From Zantedeschia hybrid cultivar (taxonomy: Eukaryota; Streptophyta; Magnoliopsida; Alismatales; Araceae): a stretch of DNA of 64,000 nucleotides. The stretch covers positions 24,907,229-24,971,228 of the forward strand of contig JARZZO010000013.1 of assembly GCA_030544215.1 (NCBI GenBank). The letters are read 5' to 3'. A program made the translations under genes and the position numbers. Shown piece by piece: positions 1-10,200 of this stretch. The notes beneath the pieces were generated by a model. It was given only the letters and a program-made list of their open reading frames with translations. It had not been told where the DNA came from and made no database searches. Position 1 is the first letter of the stretch, and the number at the start of each line of letters is the position of its first letter.

Positions 1-678
1 CGAGACTCCTTTGGCCGGAGAGGATCGACCGGCAAAAGGCGACGCCGAGACCGGAGGAAGAAATCCAAGGTCGATGGTCGAGGCCGACTCGGAGAGGTCG
101 GCGAAGATTTAAACCGAAGCCCCTATAAGGAGAAGAACCAGTCAGTGAGGGTTCCGGGCTTCGGCCTAAGAGAACCCCCTCCGACGGCTAAGTCAGCTTC
201 TGAAGAAGATTCGATTCAGAAGGGAAGGAAGAAGAGGTAGCTTTAATGCTTTTGGACTATTGTCCTTGGTCAAGAAGACATACCTTTCGTAATAAATAGC
301 CGTGTATTTATAACGGAGGATAGAGGTTACTTGGTCGTGGCATCCGATATAGGACTATGTTTTAGTTTACTGGTAAACCGCCATAGCGCCTAACCCTCCC
401 ACCGGAGTGGGCCGGATACGGCTACTGGGCCGAAGGTTGGGGGCCGATGTTGGGCCGAATGCCGCTAATGGGCTAAAGCCAATAAGGCTGAGGGCCGCTG
501 ATGGGCCGAATACTGCTGGGCCGCTGATGGGCCGAAGGCCACTGGGCTACTAATGGGCCGAGGGCTGCTGGGCCGCTGATGGGCCGGAAGCTGCCAGTGG
601 GCCTCTATTGTTGTTACTGTTGTTGGGTTGTTGCTGTTGTTAGGCTGTTAATAGGCCGAATCGAATTCTGCCCCATCA
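1..678 (+). mobile_element. Partial LTR-like sequence, right-hand part
   Basis: The stretch is GC-rich and unlike the AT-rich array that follows. It ends in CCCCATCA, a CA terminus as expected for an LTR, and a repeat monomer (TGCTAAGATACTATTG) begins within a few bases. A TATA-like TATTTATAA lies near 306. No protein is encoded and the left end is outside the window. Calling it an LTR is inference from the terminus, the base composition and the sharp junction. The superfamily is unknown. Confidence 0.45.
405..600. repeat. GGGCCG-rich minisatellite inside the LTR-like sequence
   Basis: Degenerate units built around GCTGATGGGCCGAAG recur about ten times in this stretch, with variants such as CTAATGGGCCGAGG. 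This is read directly from the sequence. It probably arose by replication slippage inside an LTR. Confidence 0.7.
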
Positions 679-769
679 GCTGCTAAGATACTATTGAGTT
701 ACCCTCGATTTAACGCCTCCAACTATATACTAAGAGCTGCAAATCTTATCTATATTAAAGTTCTACATT
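679..769. repeat. Monomer fragment at left edge of array
   Basis: One incomplete monomer (TGCTAAGATACTATTGAG, then CGCCTCCAACTATATACTAAG) joins the LTR-like end to the first spacer. It matches the last monomer before the spacers at 13,130, 34,200 and 40,950. Confidence 0.7.
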
Positions 770-1329
770 GATGCTTCTCCCTAATCAAAACCATAGAGGG
801 CTTAGTCCTAAAATGAGGCTATTATATTCTAAACTTACATTGTTAAACTATCACTCTAGTCTTGTATGAGAATTTTAATCAAAGAGTTACTTAGACCTCA
901 AACAAGGCATCTTGCATAATGAACTATTACTTCAAATGTATTTTTGTTTTTCCTTTGGAACCAGATAATATTCTAGTATATTGCCAAAACAAAAAGTTTA
1001 TCACCCTAGTTTTGAATTATAATATCAAAAAAACGCTTAAATATACTTCAAGCAAGGCACTTTGAATGATGACTCTTTACCTTAAATGTTGTTTCTCATT
1101 TTCAAACACAATAAACTAACTAAAACATTCGATATAATCCCCTTCCCCTAATATTTTATTAGGTGGTGTTGTTTCTTCAAGGGCTTTAAGAACATTTCCA
1201 AAGAGTCGAAGGACCTCATAAAAGTGAGGGGAACACGCAAGTGCCGACCATGTGTATCCCTACATGTTCATGCCCAATGCTCACCTGTGTTACATGTGTA
1301 TTTATATCTAGGTATTCTCATGAATTCAA
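770..1329. repeat. Spacer copy 1, first half
   Basis: This begins with GATGCTTCTCCCTAATC and the CATAGAGGGCTTAGTCC motif shared with the spacers near 10,210, 13,190, 34,290 and 41,030. The last 160 bases (TTTCTTCAAGGGCTTTAAG to TATTCTCATGAATTC) are otherwise found only in spacer copy 4 near 16,400. The spacer is interrupted at about 1,330 and resumes near 4,706. Confidence 0.7.
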
Positions 1330-1560
1330 GGTGGAGAGATGAGGGAAGGAGTGTGAGGCGACGAGAGATGAGGAGCAGATAGGTGAGGAGATGTGGGGCG
1401 AGGAGATGCAGGGCATGGAGAGAGGAGGAGAGGAGGGGTGTTTGTTTCAAGGCAGATAGATGAAGGGTGGAGTGTAGAAAGGAAAGGAGTGGGAGATGGT
1501 CATCAAGGATAATTTATAAGGAGTGGGCTTCTTCATAGTAGGTGCTTTTGGTGCTTAGGA
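1330..1560. other. Purine-rich stretch of unknown origin
   Basis: A G/A-rich strand with many GAGGAGA and GGGCGAGGAG motifs. It begins exactly where the spacer is interrupted. No gene or known repeat family is recognised. Confidence 0.4.
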
Positions 1561-2778
1561 TTTAAATGTGTTGGTTTACTGGAGATGTACGAGAGTGGGT
1601 CATCGGAGTACCAACTATAGGAGATGGTATTCCTTGGCTAGGTTGAAAGGTGGGGTACCTTCTACTTCATTTGAAAACAAGGCATTGGAAGATAGAGTCT
1701 CAATGATGGAAGGATTTGTCCTTGGGGAGGTTGAGGTGAAAGCTTCCTGTGTGGAGACACCATGGTTCTTTGCATTTCGTAGTAACTATAACTTTTGCAA
1801 CAAATGTTTATGGAGTTCAGCCTAAACATCCTTCCAACTCAAGGACCTCCTTGCTAGGCTTCAACAGAAATGGTCGAAGATGGCGAAAGGTCGGATTTGT
1901 AGAATTAATGAGAAACAGATTTTGTTGCAGTGTCCTTCATTAGCCTTGTTTCAAGAGCTTTCATCAATGAAGAATTTCGAGTGGAAGGGGAATAGCATTA
2001 GTTGGAGTGCTTGGCATCCAATGGCTAGTACTCACAAACTCTGCCCTTGTAGGATATTAAGGTCTTCTAGGTAATTGTTACTTCATTTGGATGGATTATG
2101 AGGGTGGACAAGATGACGATCAATTGGGAATTTCTTGCTTATGCTCGAGTGCAAGTTGCAGTGGAAAAAGAGTCAAGTTTCCTTGAGGGGTAAGGCTTCG
2201 ATGGGGAGCTGAGATCTTCTAGATTCCTATGGAGATGGAATCCATGCCAGATGCTAAAGGGGAGGACACAATGGACGTACAAAGAGGTGGTCATAGAGTA
2301 AATACTGGGCAGCCAAGGTTTTCCAAGACTCTAACGGGGGGATGAAGAAGACCTAGTTGGGCCAAGTCAACTCAGATGAACCAGGTCGTCACAAGCGGCA
2401 GGAGTCTAAGTTGTCTGATGAACCAATTGAACCAAACTCTGCACCTGTAGGATATTAAGGTTTTTAAGGTGATTGTTTCTTCATTTGGGTGGATTAAGAG
2501 GGTGGATAAGATGACAATCAATTGGGGGTTTCTTATTTATGCTTGAGTCCAAGTTGCAGTGGAACAGAGGACAAGTACTCCCTAAGGGGTAAGGCTTCAA
2601 TAGGGAGATGAGATCTTCTGGATTCCTATGGAGATGGAATCCATGCCAGATGCTAAGGGGGGAGGACAGACAGTGGACATACAAGGAGGTAGTCATGGAG
2701 TAATACAGGGTAGCTAAGGTTTTCCAAGCCTCTAACGGGGGGAGGAGGAAGACCTAGTTGGGCCGAGTAAACTCATAT
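1561..2778 (+). pseudogene. Degenerate DUF4283 / zinc-knuckle retroelement ORF1-like fragment
   Basis: No intact frame spans this region. Around 1,568-1,620 a zinc-knuckle-like string (CTRVGHRSTN with a nearby WR-C) is readable. Near 1,880-2,030 the frame gives QILLQCPSLALF and then WKGNSISWSAWHP. Near 2,090-2,250 and again 2,490-2,660, shifted frames give a segment like IRVDKMT, then A-VQVAVE, then IPMEMES. This layout (nucleic-acid-binding gag-like domain, a basic hydrophobic beta-rich core, then a V-V-E region) resembles the DUF4283 and CCHC proteins that plant LINE-like elements carry as ORF1. It is broken by stops and frameshifts and partly duplicated. It lies directly upstream of a copia LTR in the same insertion block. 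The family assignment rests on pattern memory only. Confidence 0.4.
2036..2777. repeat. Direct duplication, offset 398 bp
   Basis: About 2036-2375 and 2434-2777 are diverged copies. Both run from ACTCTGC-CCTGTAGGATATT to TCTAACGGGGGGA and GAAGACCTAGTTGGGCC. They are separated by about 58 bp containing GATGAACCA repeats. Confidence 0.75.
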
Positions 2779-3031
2779 TGTAGTAATAAATAGAGGTTAA
2801 ACAAGGGTTGTTATGTCTTTTGTCTGTCCTCTACTGGTTTATTATGTTTTTTATTCTGGTTTTAACCCGTATGTTATGTCAACAAGGGCAGAACTGTCAT
2901 TGGTGATTGTATTAAGTTTGTCCTATTATATATAGTTGTTTGAGGGCTGGCCGGCCTCTCCTATTGAGAGAGAGAGAGAGCCAGCCACACCTCTTCTCGG
3001 CCTCTACAACCCGTGTATTCCTCTTCCTTCA
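2779..3031 (+). mobile_element. Ty1/copia 5' LTR, 253 bp
   Basis: The LTR starts TGTAGTAATAAATAGAGG and ends CTTCCTTCA. It matches the minus-strand LTR at 27453-27697, which has the same order of features: TAATAAATAG start, CCTCTACTGGTTTATTATG, and the GAGAGCCAGCC-ACACCTCTTCT block. A degenerate primer-binding site follows immediately. Confidence 0.75.
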
Positions 3032-3043
3032 TGATATCAAAGC
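3032..3043 (+). promoter_or_regulatory. Degenerate tRNA-Met primer-binding site
   Basis: TGATATCAAAGC matches the usual plant copia site TGGTATCAGAGC at 10 of 12 positions. It sits one base after the LTR terminal CA. Confidence 0.65.
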
Positions 3044-3600
3044 GTGTGAGAGAGGAGTAAAACCCTAGGCCGGTTGGCCTTCTTTCCCTTGCTCAGTGGA
3101 GGAGCTCTGCAGCGTAGAAAAAAAAAAAAAAAAAGGAAGAACATACAGCAACAACTTCGGCTCCCCTGTTCTGGGCTCTTTAGGGCCTGATGTTCCCTCT
3201 CCTTGTGGTCCTGCTTTTTCCACTGCATTGGAAACCAAGAGAGAGATCCAACGCCCCTGTTCTGGGATCCTTGGTGAACGGCACCCTTGTTCTGGGGGTT
3301 TTCTAGTATTTGGTCCCCCTATTATGTGTTTCTAGAGTTCCGACCCCCTTTTCATCTGCATCAAAACCCTGTCTAAGGTTCCCCTTATGGACCGCAGTCT
3401 TGGTTGAGGTTTGTTCAAGATTTTTGCTCAGTTTTTTTAGCAGGCCGTCTATTGATTACTGTTGAATATACCCTAGTAAGGGTTTTTTGGAGGCTGTCCT
3501 TAAACCAACACCATGTTTTAAGGGTTATGAGAGGCCGACCACTACTCTTATTACTGCCACTCTTCTTCCAACCCACTTGAGCATCTCTAGGAGCGAGGAG
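3044..3600 (+). other. Copia leader
   Basis: This region lies between the primer-binding site and gag. It contains an A17 run at 3119 and CCCCTGTTCTGGG repeated near 3166, 3254 and 3287, so the leader is itself locally repetitive. No coding frame is supported. Confidence 0.5.
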
Positions 3601-4470
3601 ATGTCTAAGGTGATAGCAAACAAAGCGTCCTCCAAGTGTAACAGCAAGGGGAAAATTTTTCACTTTCAACTTCTCCATGTGAAGTTGAATGACTCAAACT
3701 ATTTGGACTGAGCAGCAACCATCAAGACTTTTATCAGTACAACATCCAAGGTTGGATACATAAATGGGAAGATAAAATTACCTCTTATTGATCATGAGAA
3801 GTACAAGGAATGGGAACATCAGGATAGTATTGTGAAGACATGGATTCCTAGCTCCGTGACTGATGGACAATTGAAGTACATTGTGAGGAAATCAATTGCA
3901 AGAAAGACATGGCTTATCCTTGAAGAGATGTACTATAAGAAGGTCAATCCTGTGAATCTGTATGATCTTAAAGTTGATATCGATAACACAAAACAAGACA
4001 TACGCTCCGTATGTGAGTACTATTATGCCCTGCGAACGTTATGAGAGGAACAAAATTCCTTCGCCATAAAGGACTGTGATACTATTGCAAATCACAAGAA
4101 GTACTTGAAGCATATCCAAGACCAAAGGGTTCTTAAGTTCCTTTATGGATTCAACTTTGAGTATGAAGGGGTGCGATCTTAAATTCTGAATTTTAAGGTG
4201 ATCTCATCTCTTGAACAGTGCTACAAGAAAGTAGTCACAGAAGAGAGACGGAGGAAGACTATGTAGGTAGATACAAAAGGGGCCAATATCAGTGATCACT
4301 CTCTCCTCATCAGTACCAATACGTGTAATGACAAAAAAGGGGACGACTCACGGAAGAATTCACATAAAGGTAAGTGAAAGTGTTTGCATTGTGGACGATC
4401 TAATCACTCTGTGGAGTTCTGCAGGGAGTTGTACCCCGATAAGAAGCCGCTCAAGTTCATGAAAGGCCAG
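3601..4470 (+). pseudogene. gag: Ty1/copia gag, decayed
   Basis: One frame reads through from the ATG at 3601 (MSKVIANKASS...) with in-frame stops at 3709, 4042, 4180, 4264 and 4375. Readable landmarks in order are YLD(stop)AATI, KEWEHQDSIVKTWIPSSV, the ILEEMYYKK segment typical of copia UBN2-type gag, and a complete CCHC zinc knuckle CLHCGRSNHSVEFC at about 4381-4422. Gag would package element RNA into cytoplasmic virus-like particles. The stops replace residues such as Trp, Arg and Gln, consistent with C-to-T or G-to-A decay. The frame itself is preserved without indels, so decay has been mostly by substitution. The same gag is found on the minus strand near 31,210-31,835. Confidence 0.8.
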
Positions 4471-4499
4471 CAAAATAAAGGGGTTGTACCCTGATAAGA

Positions 4500-4705
4500 A
4501 TCCACTTCTTTTGAGTTAGTCCATTCTGATGTGTAGGGACCTACTTATGTTCCATCTATTGATGGTCACCGCTATTTTATCACCTTCATAGACGACTTTT
4601 CTCGCTACACTTGGGTGTATCCTATGAAGTACAGAGAGGATGTGCCCCAGGTCATACAGGTGTCTAAGAATATAGTGGAAATCACTTTGAAAAGATTTAT
4701 TTATT
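4500..4705 (+). pseudogene. Ty1/copia integrase N-core fragment, joined to gag by deletion
   Basis: The translation reads SFELVHSDV(stop)GP, then IDGHRYFITFIDDFSRYTWVY. This is the start of the copia integrase core. The first catalytic Asp (in HSDV) is kept, but the following Trp is a stop. Protease and the integrase zinc-binding region are missing between the gag zinc knuckle (4422) and this point, so an internal deletion is inferred by comparison with the minus-strand copy at 30144-31080. The fragment ends abruptly at TTTATTTATTG, where spacer sequence resumes. Reverse transcriptase and the 3' LTR are absent. Confidence 0.75.
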
Positions 4706-5440
4706 GAAATTAAAATATTACTTAGCAAACACAACACTCTACTCTACTCTATCATTTGTGCCCTATTTTGGCCGTAACAACGATACATAGAAAAAACCCA
4801 AATAAGAGCAAAAATGTGGTAAAACTTTTATCAATAGTGAATCGATCGGCAAGACTTGGTGTGCATACTTAGTGCGTGGTCTCGACCAACTAGTTATTAA
4901 GAACTATAAATCTCCTCTTTGCCTAAAACTAGAAATACTAGTGCTTCACCCTCAAGAAATCATAAAGAGTCCAGTCATACAGTATGCCCAGTATTATAAA
5001 CTAAACTAAATATGACTTCAAAAGGATTACATAATAAGAGTATTCGAATAACATAAGATCTAACGTTCATCATTTCAAAGCAATCATTCTTTCATAAGGA
5101 TAACATTTATTGAACAGTTCCTTATATCGCTCTCTTTTATCAGGACTTCCTCTGTATCTTGTTGATTCTTAACTCATATACGTATGCCATTTATCATCAC
5201 CATAGTCTTAGAATGTAAAGACATGAGAATTACAATTTTAACCTGGCAAACTTATGTAACACATACATTCTAGGTTCACAACATTAATTCCCTATATTGT
5301 TAAACTATCAGTCTACTTAATGGTTTAAATTTTAATCAAACAATCTAATCATTCTAGTTTATTATAAAAATTAACATTTAAACTGATAAGATGATAATTC
5401 CTTGATCTTCGAACCAATCGGAAAATCAAAACCAAAGAGG
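4706..5440. repeat. Spacer copy 1, second half
   Basis: It resumes with ATATTACTTAGCAAACAC and carries the shared landmarks GATCGGCAAGACTTGG, CTTCACCCTCAAGAAATCA and TCATAAGGATAACATT. No gene is seen. Confidence 0.75.
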
Positions 5441-5876
5441 CAAAAATGTAATCACCTTACCTTAAAATGAGATTCATCAAAGACCGAGTTACTATGGAGA
5501 TATTACCGAGCTACCCCCAATATAATAGCCCCAATTACTTCATAAACACTACAAATATGTTGAAGTTAGAAACCAAAGGAGCAGGAATGTATCACTTTAC
5601 TTGAAAGGAGATTCATCGAAGTCGGAGTTGCTGCTAAAATATTGTATCACCTTTCCTTAAAGGAGATTCTTCGAAGCCTAAGTTGTTGTTGAGATATTGT
5701 GGAGCTAGCCCAAATGAATGCCTCCTACTTACTAGGAAGTACAAATCCTATATTAAAGTTAGAAACCAAAGGAGTAGAAATATATCACCTTATCTGAAAC
5801 GAGCTTTATAGAAGAATGATTTGCTGCTAAGATATTGTTAAATTTCCCCTAAATTGATGGTTAGAACTATAAGTGG
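5441..5876. repeat. Monomer run
   Basis: About three to four degenerate monomers, with GAGATTCAT cores near 5469, 5609 and 5663 and a more diverged one near 5803. The spacing is irregular because one monomer is internally shortened. Confidence 0.75.
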
Positions 5877-5939
5877 CAATGAGCCGGGCCGAGCCGAGGC
5901 GAGGTTTAACTCACTCGAGCTCGACCTATACTAAGATTA
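5877..5939. mobile_element. hAT-A left-end fragment
   Basis: GTGGCAATGAGCCGGGCCG followed by CTCACTCGAGCTCGACC matches the left ends of the full hAT-A copies. It is cut off after 63 bp by the MITE that follows. Confidence 0.65.
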
Positions 5940-6311
5940 TAGGGTGTTTGGTTGTACTATAATATCTTATATAATTTTATTATAAAAAATAATATTAAAA
6001 TAAACAGTACAACACCTTTTAAATTATAAAATGAATATAATTATCTTTCGTGCGTTGGTTTGAGGAGGCAGGGGCATGATTTGAGGAGGCAAGGATGAGG
6101 CGGGTTGCTGGGGGGGTTGCCTTCTTTCGTGCGTTGGTGACAAAAAATAAAACATGGTCCACCTTCTTTCTATTTTTATCTTCTTTTGGAAGTAAGTGAC
6201 TTTATCAAATATATTTTGATAGTGTCTCCAAACACCGCTTTTAGTATATTTTCAGTATAAAAATATACATTTGTAAAAAAAAGTTACATTGTAATACAAC
6301 CAAACATCCTA
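5940..6311. mobile_element. MITE with TAGGGTGTTTGGTTGTA terminal inverted repeats
   Basis: The left end TAGGGTGTTTGGTTGTACT and the right end, read in reverse as TAGGATGTTTGGTTGTATT, form imperfect inverted repeats around 372 bp of AT-rich sequence. The interior carries CTTTCGTGCGTTGGT twice (near 6047 and 6123). The flanks are hAT-A on the left and monomer on the right, so no clean target-site duplication is visible. The superfamily is uncertain (Harbinger-like or hAT-like). Confidence 0.65.
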
Positions 6312-6351
6312 CAAGATATTGTCGAGCTGCCCCCAAATTGACGGCTCCAAC
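6312..6351. repeat. Monomer fragment carrying TSD GCTCCAAC
   Basis: A short monomer tail (AGATATTGTCGAGCTGCCC) leads into hAT-A1. GCTCCAAC at 6344-6351 is the left target-site copy. Confidence 0.65.
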
Positions 6352-7506
6352 TATAGATGGCCATGAGCCAGGCCGAGCCAAGGCGAGCTTTAACTCGCTC
6401 GAGCTCCACCTACACTAAGATTATTCAAGCTCGAGCTTGAGCCTACCCCAAGCTCATTTTGTAGACTCAAGCTTGGGTTGCCAAGAAATCGACTCAACTC
6501 AAACTCGACTTGAGATCGGCTCGTTAGAACACTTTTAAGTTAACTCAACCCAATAAACTGAGTTCACCTAACCAGAACAGTCAAATTGATGAACTTAGGA
6601 AGGTACAGTAGGAGGGAGGCATGAGATTTAAAGAGAAAGTGGGGTGACATTTTTGCGAAGCAACCGATGCAGACTGAAACGCCGAACTATGAACAGATCG
6701 CAACCATACTCTCGTCGAGATGGACCCACACGTCATCGATCCACTCGAGGTGACGCGAACTTCATCTTCTCCCACGGGCTAGGGAAGCACACCGTTATAG
6801 CATCCCCCACTTCCCCCTGGGAGGAAACCACGACCCCCATCCACCACCAAGCATTGTGCCACCCTATTAGGCCTCCATGGATTGGCATGGCGCAAACGGC
6901 CTACTACGGCAAGGGGGAGATGCTGCACACACCTGTACGCTGCGATCCCCTTGAGCAGGCGGGGATCCCGAGTTCCACAATCTGTATGGTCGGCCATAAG
7001 GATGTTGTAGACGACGAAGTAGTAGCAAGTCTTGTACATGGTGTGAACAACCTTGGCCACGTACCAGGCCCCTTGGAAGTCCTCGTCATCTCCCCTCCCC
7101 CCACTTCACCAAAGGTGTAGAGATCTTTTGACAGGCGAAAGTAACGGGACCTTGGTGGTAGGTACACCTAGGAGTTCCTCTTGTGCACGTGCTAGGAACC
7201 TGGAGTTCCGAAAGTTTTCAAGATCGAGAGGCTGATTGTATTATCCTTGGTCATAATAATCTTGTTCAAAACTTTTGTTCAAAACACTACCTCTTATGAG
7301 GTAGTGTTGGTATGAGGTTGGTTTACCTTTAACTGTAGAAGTTTGAGTTAGAATATACAAATTAGCTAAATATTTTTAGCTCGAGCCAACTCACGAGCCA
7401 ATTGAGCCAAGTTGGGTCAAGCTCGAGCTCGGTTCAATTGATTAACTGAATCGAGCTGAGCCGAGCTCGAGTAGGTTACGAGTGGTTCGGCTCATAGCCA
7501 CCCTTA
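6352..7506 (-). mobile_element. hAT-A copy 1 (non-autonomous, carries Agenet fragment)
   Basis: The left terminus TATAGATGGCCATGAGCC and the right terminus GGCTCATAGCCACCCTTA form inverted repeats of the plant hAT type (TAGGGGTGGC). Subterminal regions are full of GAGCTCGAG and GAGCCGAGCC. The flanking target site is GCTCCAAC on the left and a degenerate GCTCCTAC on the right. No transposase is encoded. The strand given is that of the captured gene fragment. Confidence 0.8.
6715..7110 (-). pseudogene. Captured Agenet-domain gene fragment in hAT-A1
   Basis: Read on the minus strand, the first domain is partly preserved: AKVVHTMYKTCYYFVVYNIL-ADH is open for 93 codons below 7060. The upstream Gly-Asp-Glu-Val-Glu-Val start seen in other copies is replaced by a purine run here. 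A second, frameshifted domain (WWMGVVV-like, then the PWEKMKF counterpart in another frame) lies at about 6715-6890. Agenet domains are Tudor-like modules that in plants bind histone tails or RNA, often as tandem pairs in DUF724-type proteins. The fragment is non-functional. It is oriented against the window and has no visible promoter. Confidence 0.65.
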
Positions 7507-7508
7507 GA

Positions 7509-7953
7509 GCTCCTACAACTTAGTAAAAACTGCAAGTGTTATCTATGTTTAAAGCTAGAAAACCAGTGAAGGAGCAAGAATTTATCAACTTACCTAAAAG
7601 GAGATTTATAAAGTCCAAATCGTTGTTGAGATATGGTCGAGCAGCCACCAATTTGATGCCTTCTAGTTTCTAGGAATCTTATCTTAAAGTTGGAAATCAA
7701 GGAAGGAGAAAGTAAGAAATCTAAGGATGAGTAAGAATATATCACCTTACCTAAAAGGAGAGTCTTTGAAGTCAAAGTTGTTGTTAAGATATTGTTGAGC
7801 TGCCCCCAAATTGATGCCTCCGGCTTACTATTAACTACAAATCAAAACCAAAGGAGGAGTAGAAATGCATCACCCTACCTTAAAGGAGATTCATCAAAGA
7901 ATGATTTCACGGCTAAGATATCATTAAGTTGCCCCTAATTTAATGGCTCCAAC
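7509..7953. repeat. Monomer run between hAT-A1 and hAT-A2
   Basis: About three monomers with GGAGATTTATAAAG, GGAGAGTCTTTGAAG and GGAGATTCATCAAAG cores. The run ends with the target site GCTCCAAC at 7946-7953. Confidence 0.75.
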
Positions 7954-9143
7954 TAAAGGTGACCACGGGCTGAGTACAGTCGAGCTTTAACTCGGTCACG
8001 CTCGACTAGACCAAGATTATGCGAGCTAAAGCTCGAGCTCGAGCCTAGCCCTCGCTCCTTTTATAGGCTCGAGCTCAGTTCACTAGGAAAGGAACTTAGC
8101 TCGAACTCGGCTCGAGCTATGCTCGTTAGAACACTTTTAAGTTAACCCAACCAATCAAATGAGCTCACCCAACTAGAAATAGTCGAATCGTGAGCTTGGA
8201 AAGGTCCAGTAAAGCAAGGTTGAGATTTAAAGAGAAAGTATGTTGAAGTTTCTATAAAGCAACTAATTTTAAACTAAAAAGGCTCAATTGTGAATCCCAC
8301 ATAAGGGATGTGCAGGGAAAGGAGGCTCGCTAACGTATTCCAATCAGGATGGACCCACTTGAGGTGGGCTTGGAGGCTTAGAGGTTCCCTGCCGCAAACT
8401 TCATCTTCTCCCACGAGCTAAGGGAGCACATCATATAGTAGCACCCATTACCCCATAGTGGTGAGACTGCCACCACCCAGCATTATGCCAACCTACGAGG
8501 CCTCTGTGGGCTGGTGCGGCATAAATGGCCTACCACGGCAAGGGGGCGGTACGGCACGTGCCCATACGTTGCAATCTCCTGGAGGAGACGGGGCTCCCAA
8601 ATTTCACCATCAGCATGGTCGGCAGGAGTGGTCATAGACGACAGAGTAACAATAGGTCTAAACATGGTACAAACAACCTTGGCCTCGTACCAGGCCCTAT
8701 GGAAGCCCTCGTCGTCCTAACTCACCTTCGCTTCACGTTATTGGAGAACCTCATTGCCCTCTCTCTCTCGCTCCTCCCAACTAGGGACCTAGAGTTTCAG
8801 AAGTTTAGTTCGAGATCGGAAGCCTTATTGTTTTATCAGTGCTTACATCTTGTTCAAAACTTATGTAAACATTTCATTAGGTTGGGGACCTATAAGGCAG
8901 TATTGGCATAGTGGACTTATTAGCATTGGTTTACTTTTGGTTATGGAAGTTTTACATAGCATATATAAATTAATTAAATATTTTTACTTCGAGTCAGCTA
9001 ATGACCCTAGCAAGTTGAGCTGGATCAAGCTTGAGCTTAGCTCGTTTGATCAAACAAGCCTAAATTAAAGCTCGAGCTTGGTTCGATTGATTAAATCAGC
9101 CGAGCCAAGCTTGACAAGCGGCTCGTTATCATAGCCACCCTTA
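7954..9143 (-). mobile_element. hAT-A copy 2 with perfect 8-bp TSD
   Basis: The termini are TAAAGGTGACCACGGGC and, on the right, CATAGCCACCCTTA. The target-site duplication GCTCCAAC is perfect at 7946-7953 and 9144-9151. The 1,190-bp element has GAGCTCGAGC-rich subterminal DNA and no transposase. This is the clearest case that fixes the ends of the family. Confidence 0.85.
8370..8755 (-). pseudogene. Captured Agenet-domain gene fragment in hAT-A2
   Basis: Minus-strand reading from about 8755 gives a decayed GDEVEVS start, then DDEGF, AWYEAKVV, a frameshift, DHADGE, LLQEIATYG and RPLAVVG. A second module with GWW is at about 8480-8540. The two-domain order is the same as in the other hAT-A copies. 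Frameshifts and a stop near KVS abolish any product. Confidence 0.7.
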
Positions 9144-9151
9144 GCTCCAAC

Positions 9152-10200
9152 TATTTATTAAAAACTGTAAATGTTATATATGTTAAAGTTAGAAACCAAT
9201 AGAAGAGCAGGAATATATCACCTAATCTGAAAGGAGCTTCATTGAAGTCCAAGTTACTGCTGAGATATTGTCGAACTTCCCTCAATTTGATGCCTTCTAC
9301 TTGCTAGGAACTACAAATCTTACAAAGTTGGAAACTAAGGAGGAGAAGGAATGTTCCTTAAAAGGAGGTTCATCAAAGTCTGAGTTAATGTTGTGCCGAG
9401 AGATATTCTCAAACTATCGCAGTTTGATGCTTCCCTCTTACTAAGGACTACAAACCTTATGTTAATGTTAGAAACCAAAGAATAAGTAAGAATGTATAAC
9501 CTTACCTAAAAGGAGATTCATTGAAATTCGAGGAACTACGAAGATAATTCCAAGCTACCCCAATTTGATACATCCAGCTACTTACTAAAAGCCGCAAATC
9601 TTATATATGTTAAAGATAGAAACCAAAGGAAGAGAAGGAATGTATCACCTTACATGAAAGGAGATTCATCGAAGTACGAGTTGCTGCTGAGATATGTTAT
9701 CAAGTTGCCCCCAATTTGATGCATCCTACTGACTAATAACTACAAATCTTATGTTAAAGTTAGAAACCAAAGGTAAAGTAGGAATGTATAACCTTACAGG
9801 AGATTCACTGAAATCTAAGTTGCTACTAAGCTGTTGTCGAGCTACCCTCAATTTGATGCCCCTAACAACCTAGTAAAAATTAAAAAATCTTATCTATGTC
9901 AAAGATAGAAACCAAAGGAGGAAAAGAAATGTAACACCTTACCTGAAAGGAGATTCATCGAAGTTCAAGTTGCTACTGAGATCTTGTCAAACTATCTTAA
10001 AATTGATGCCTTTTGCTTGCTAGGAACTACAAACCTTATGTTAAAGTTAGAAACTGAAGGAGAAGTATTAATATATTACCTTACCTAAAAAGAGATTCAT
10101 CGAGGTCCGTAACTACTAAGATATTGTCAAGTTGCCCTCAATTTGACGCTTCCAACCATGTACTGAGAACTGTAAATGTTATATATGTTAAAGGTAGAAA
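9152..10200. repeat. Monomer run, about seven units
   Basis: Cores at 9512, 9660, 9799, 9949 and 10090 are spaced 148, 139, 150 and 141 bp. This is a regular alternation between a short type (ACTAGGAACTACAAATCTTATGTT) and a long type (CTAAAAACTGCAAATCTTATCTATG). Confidence 0.85.
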
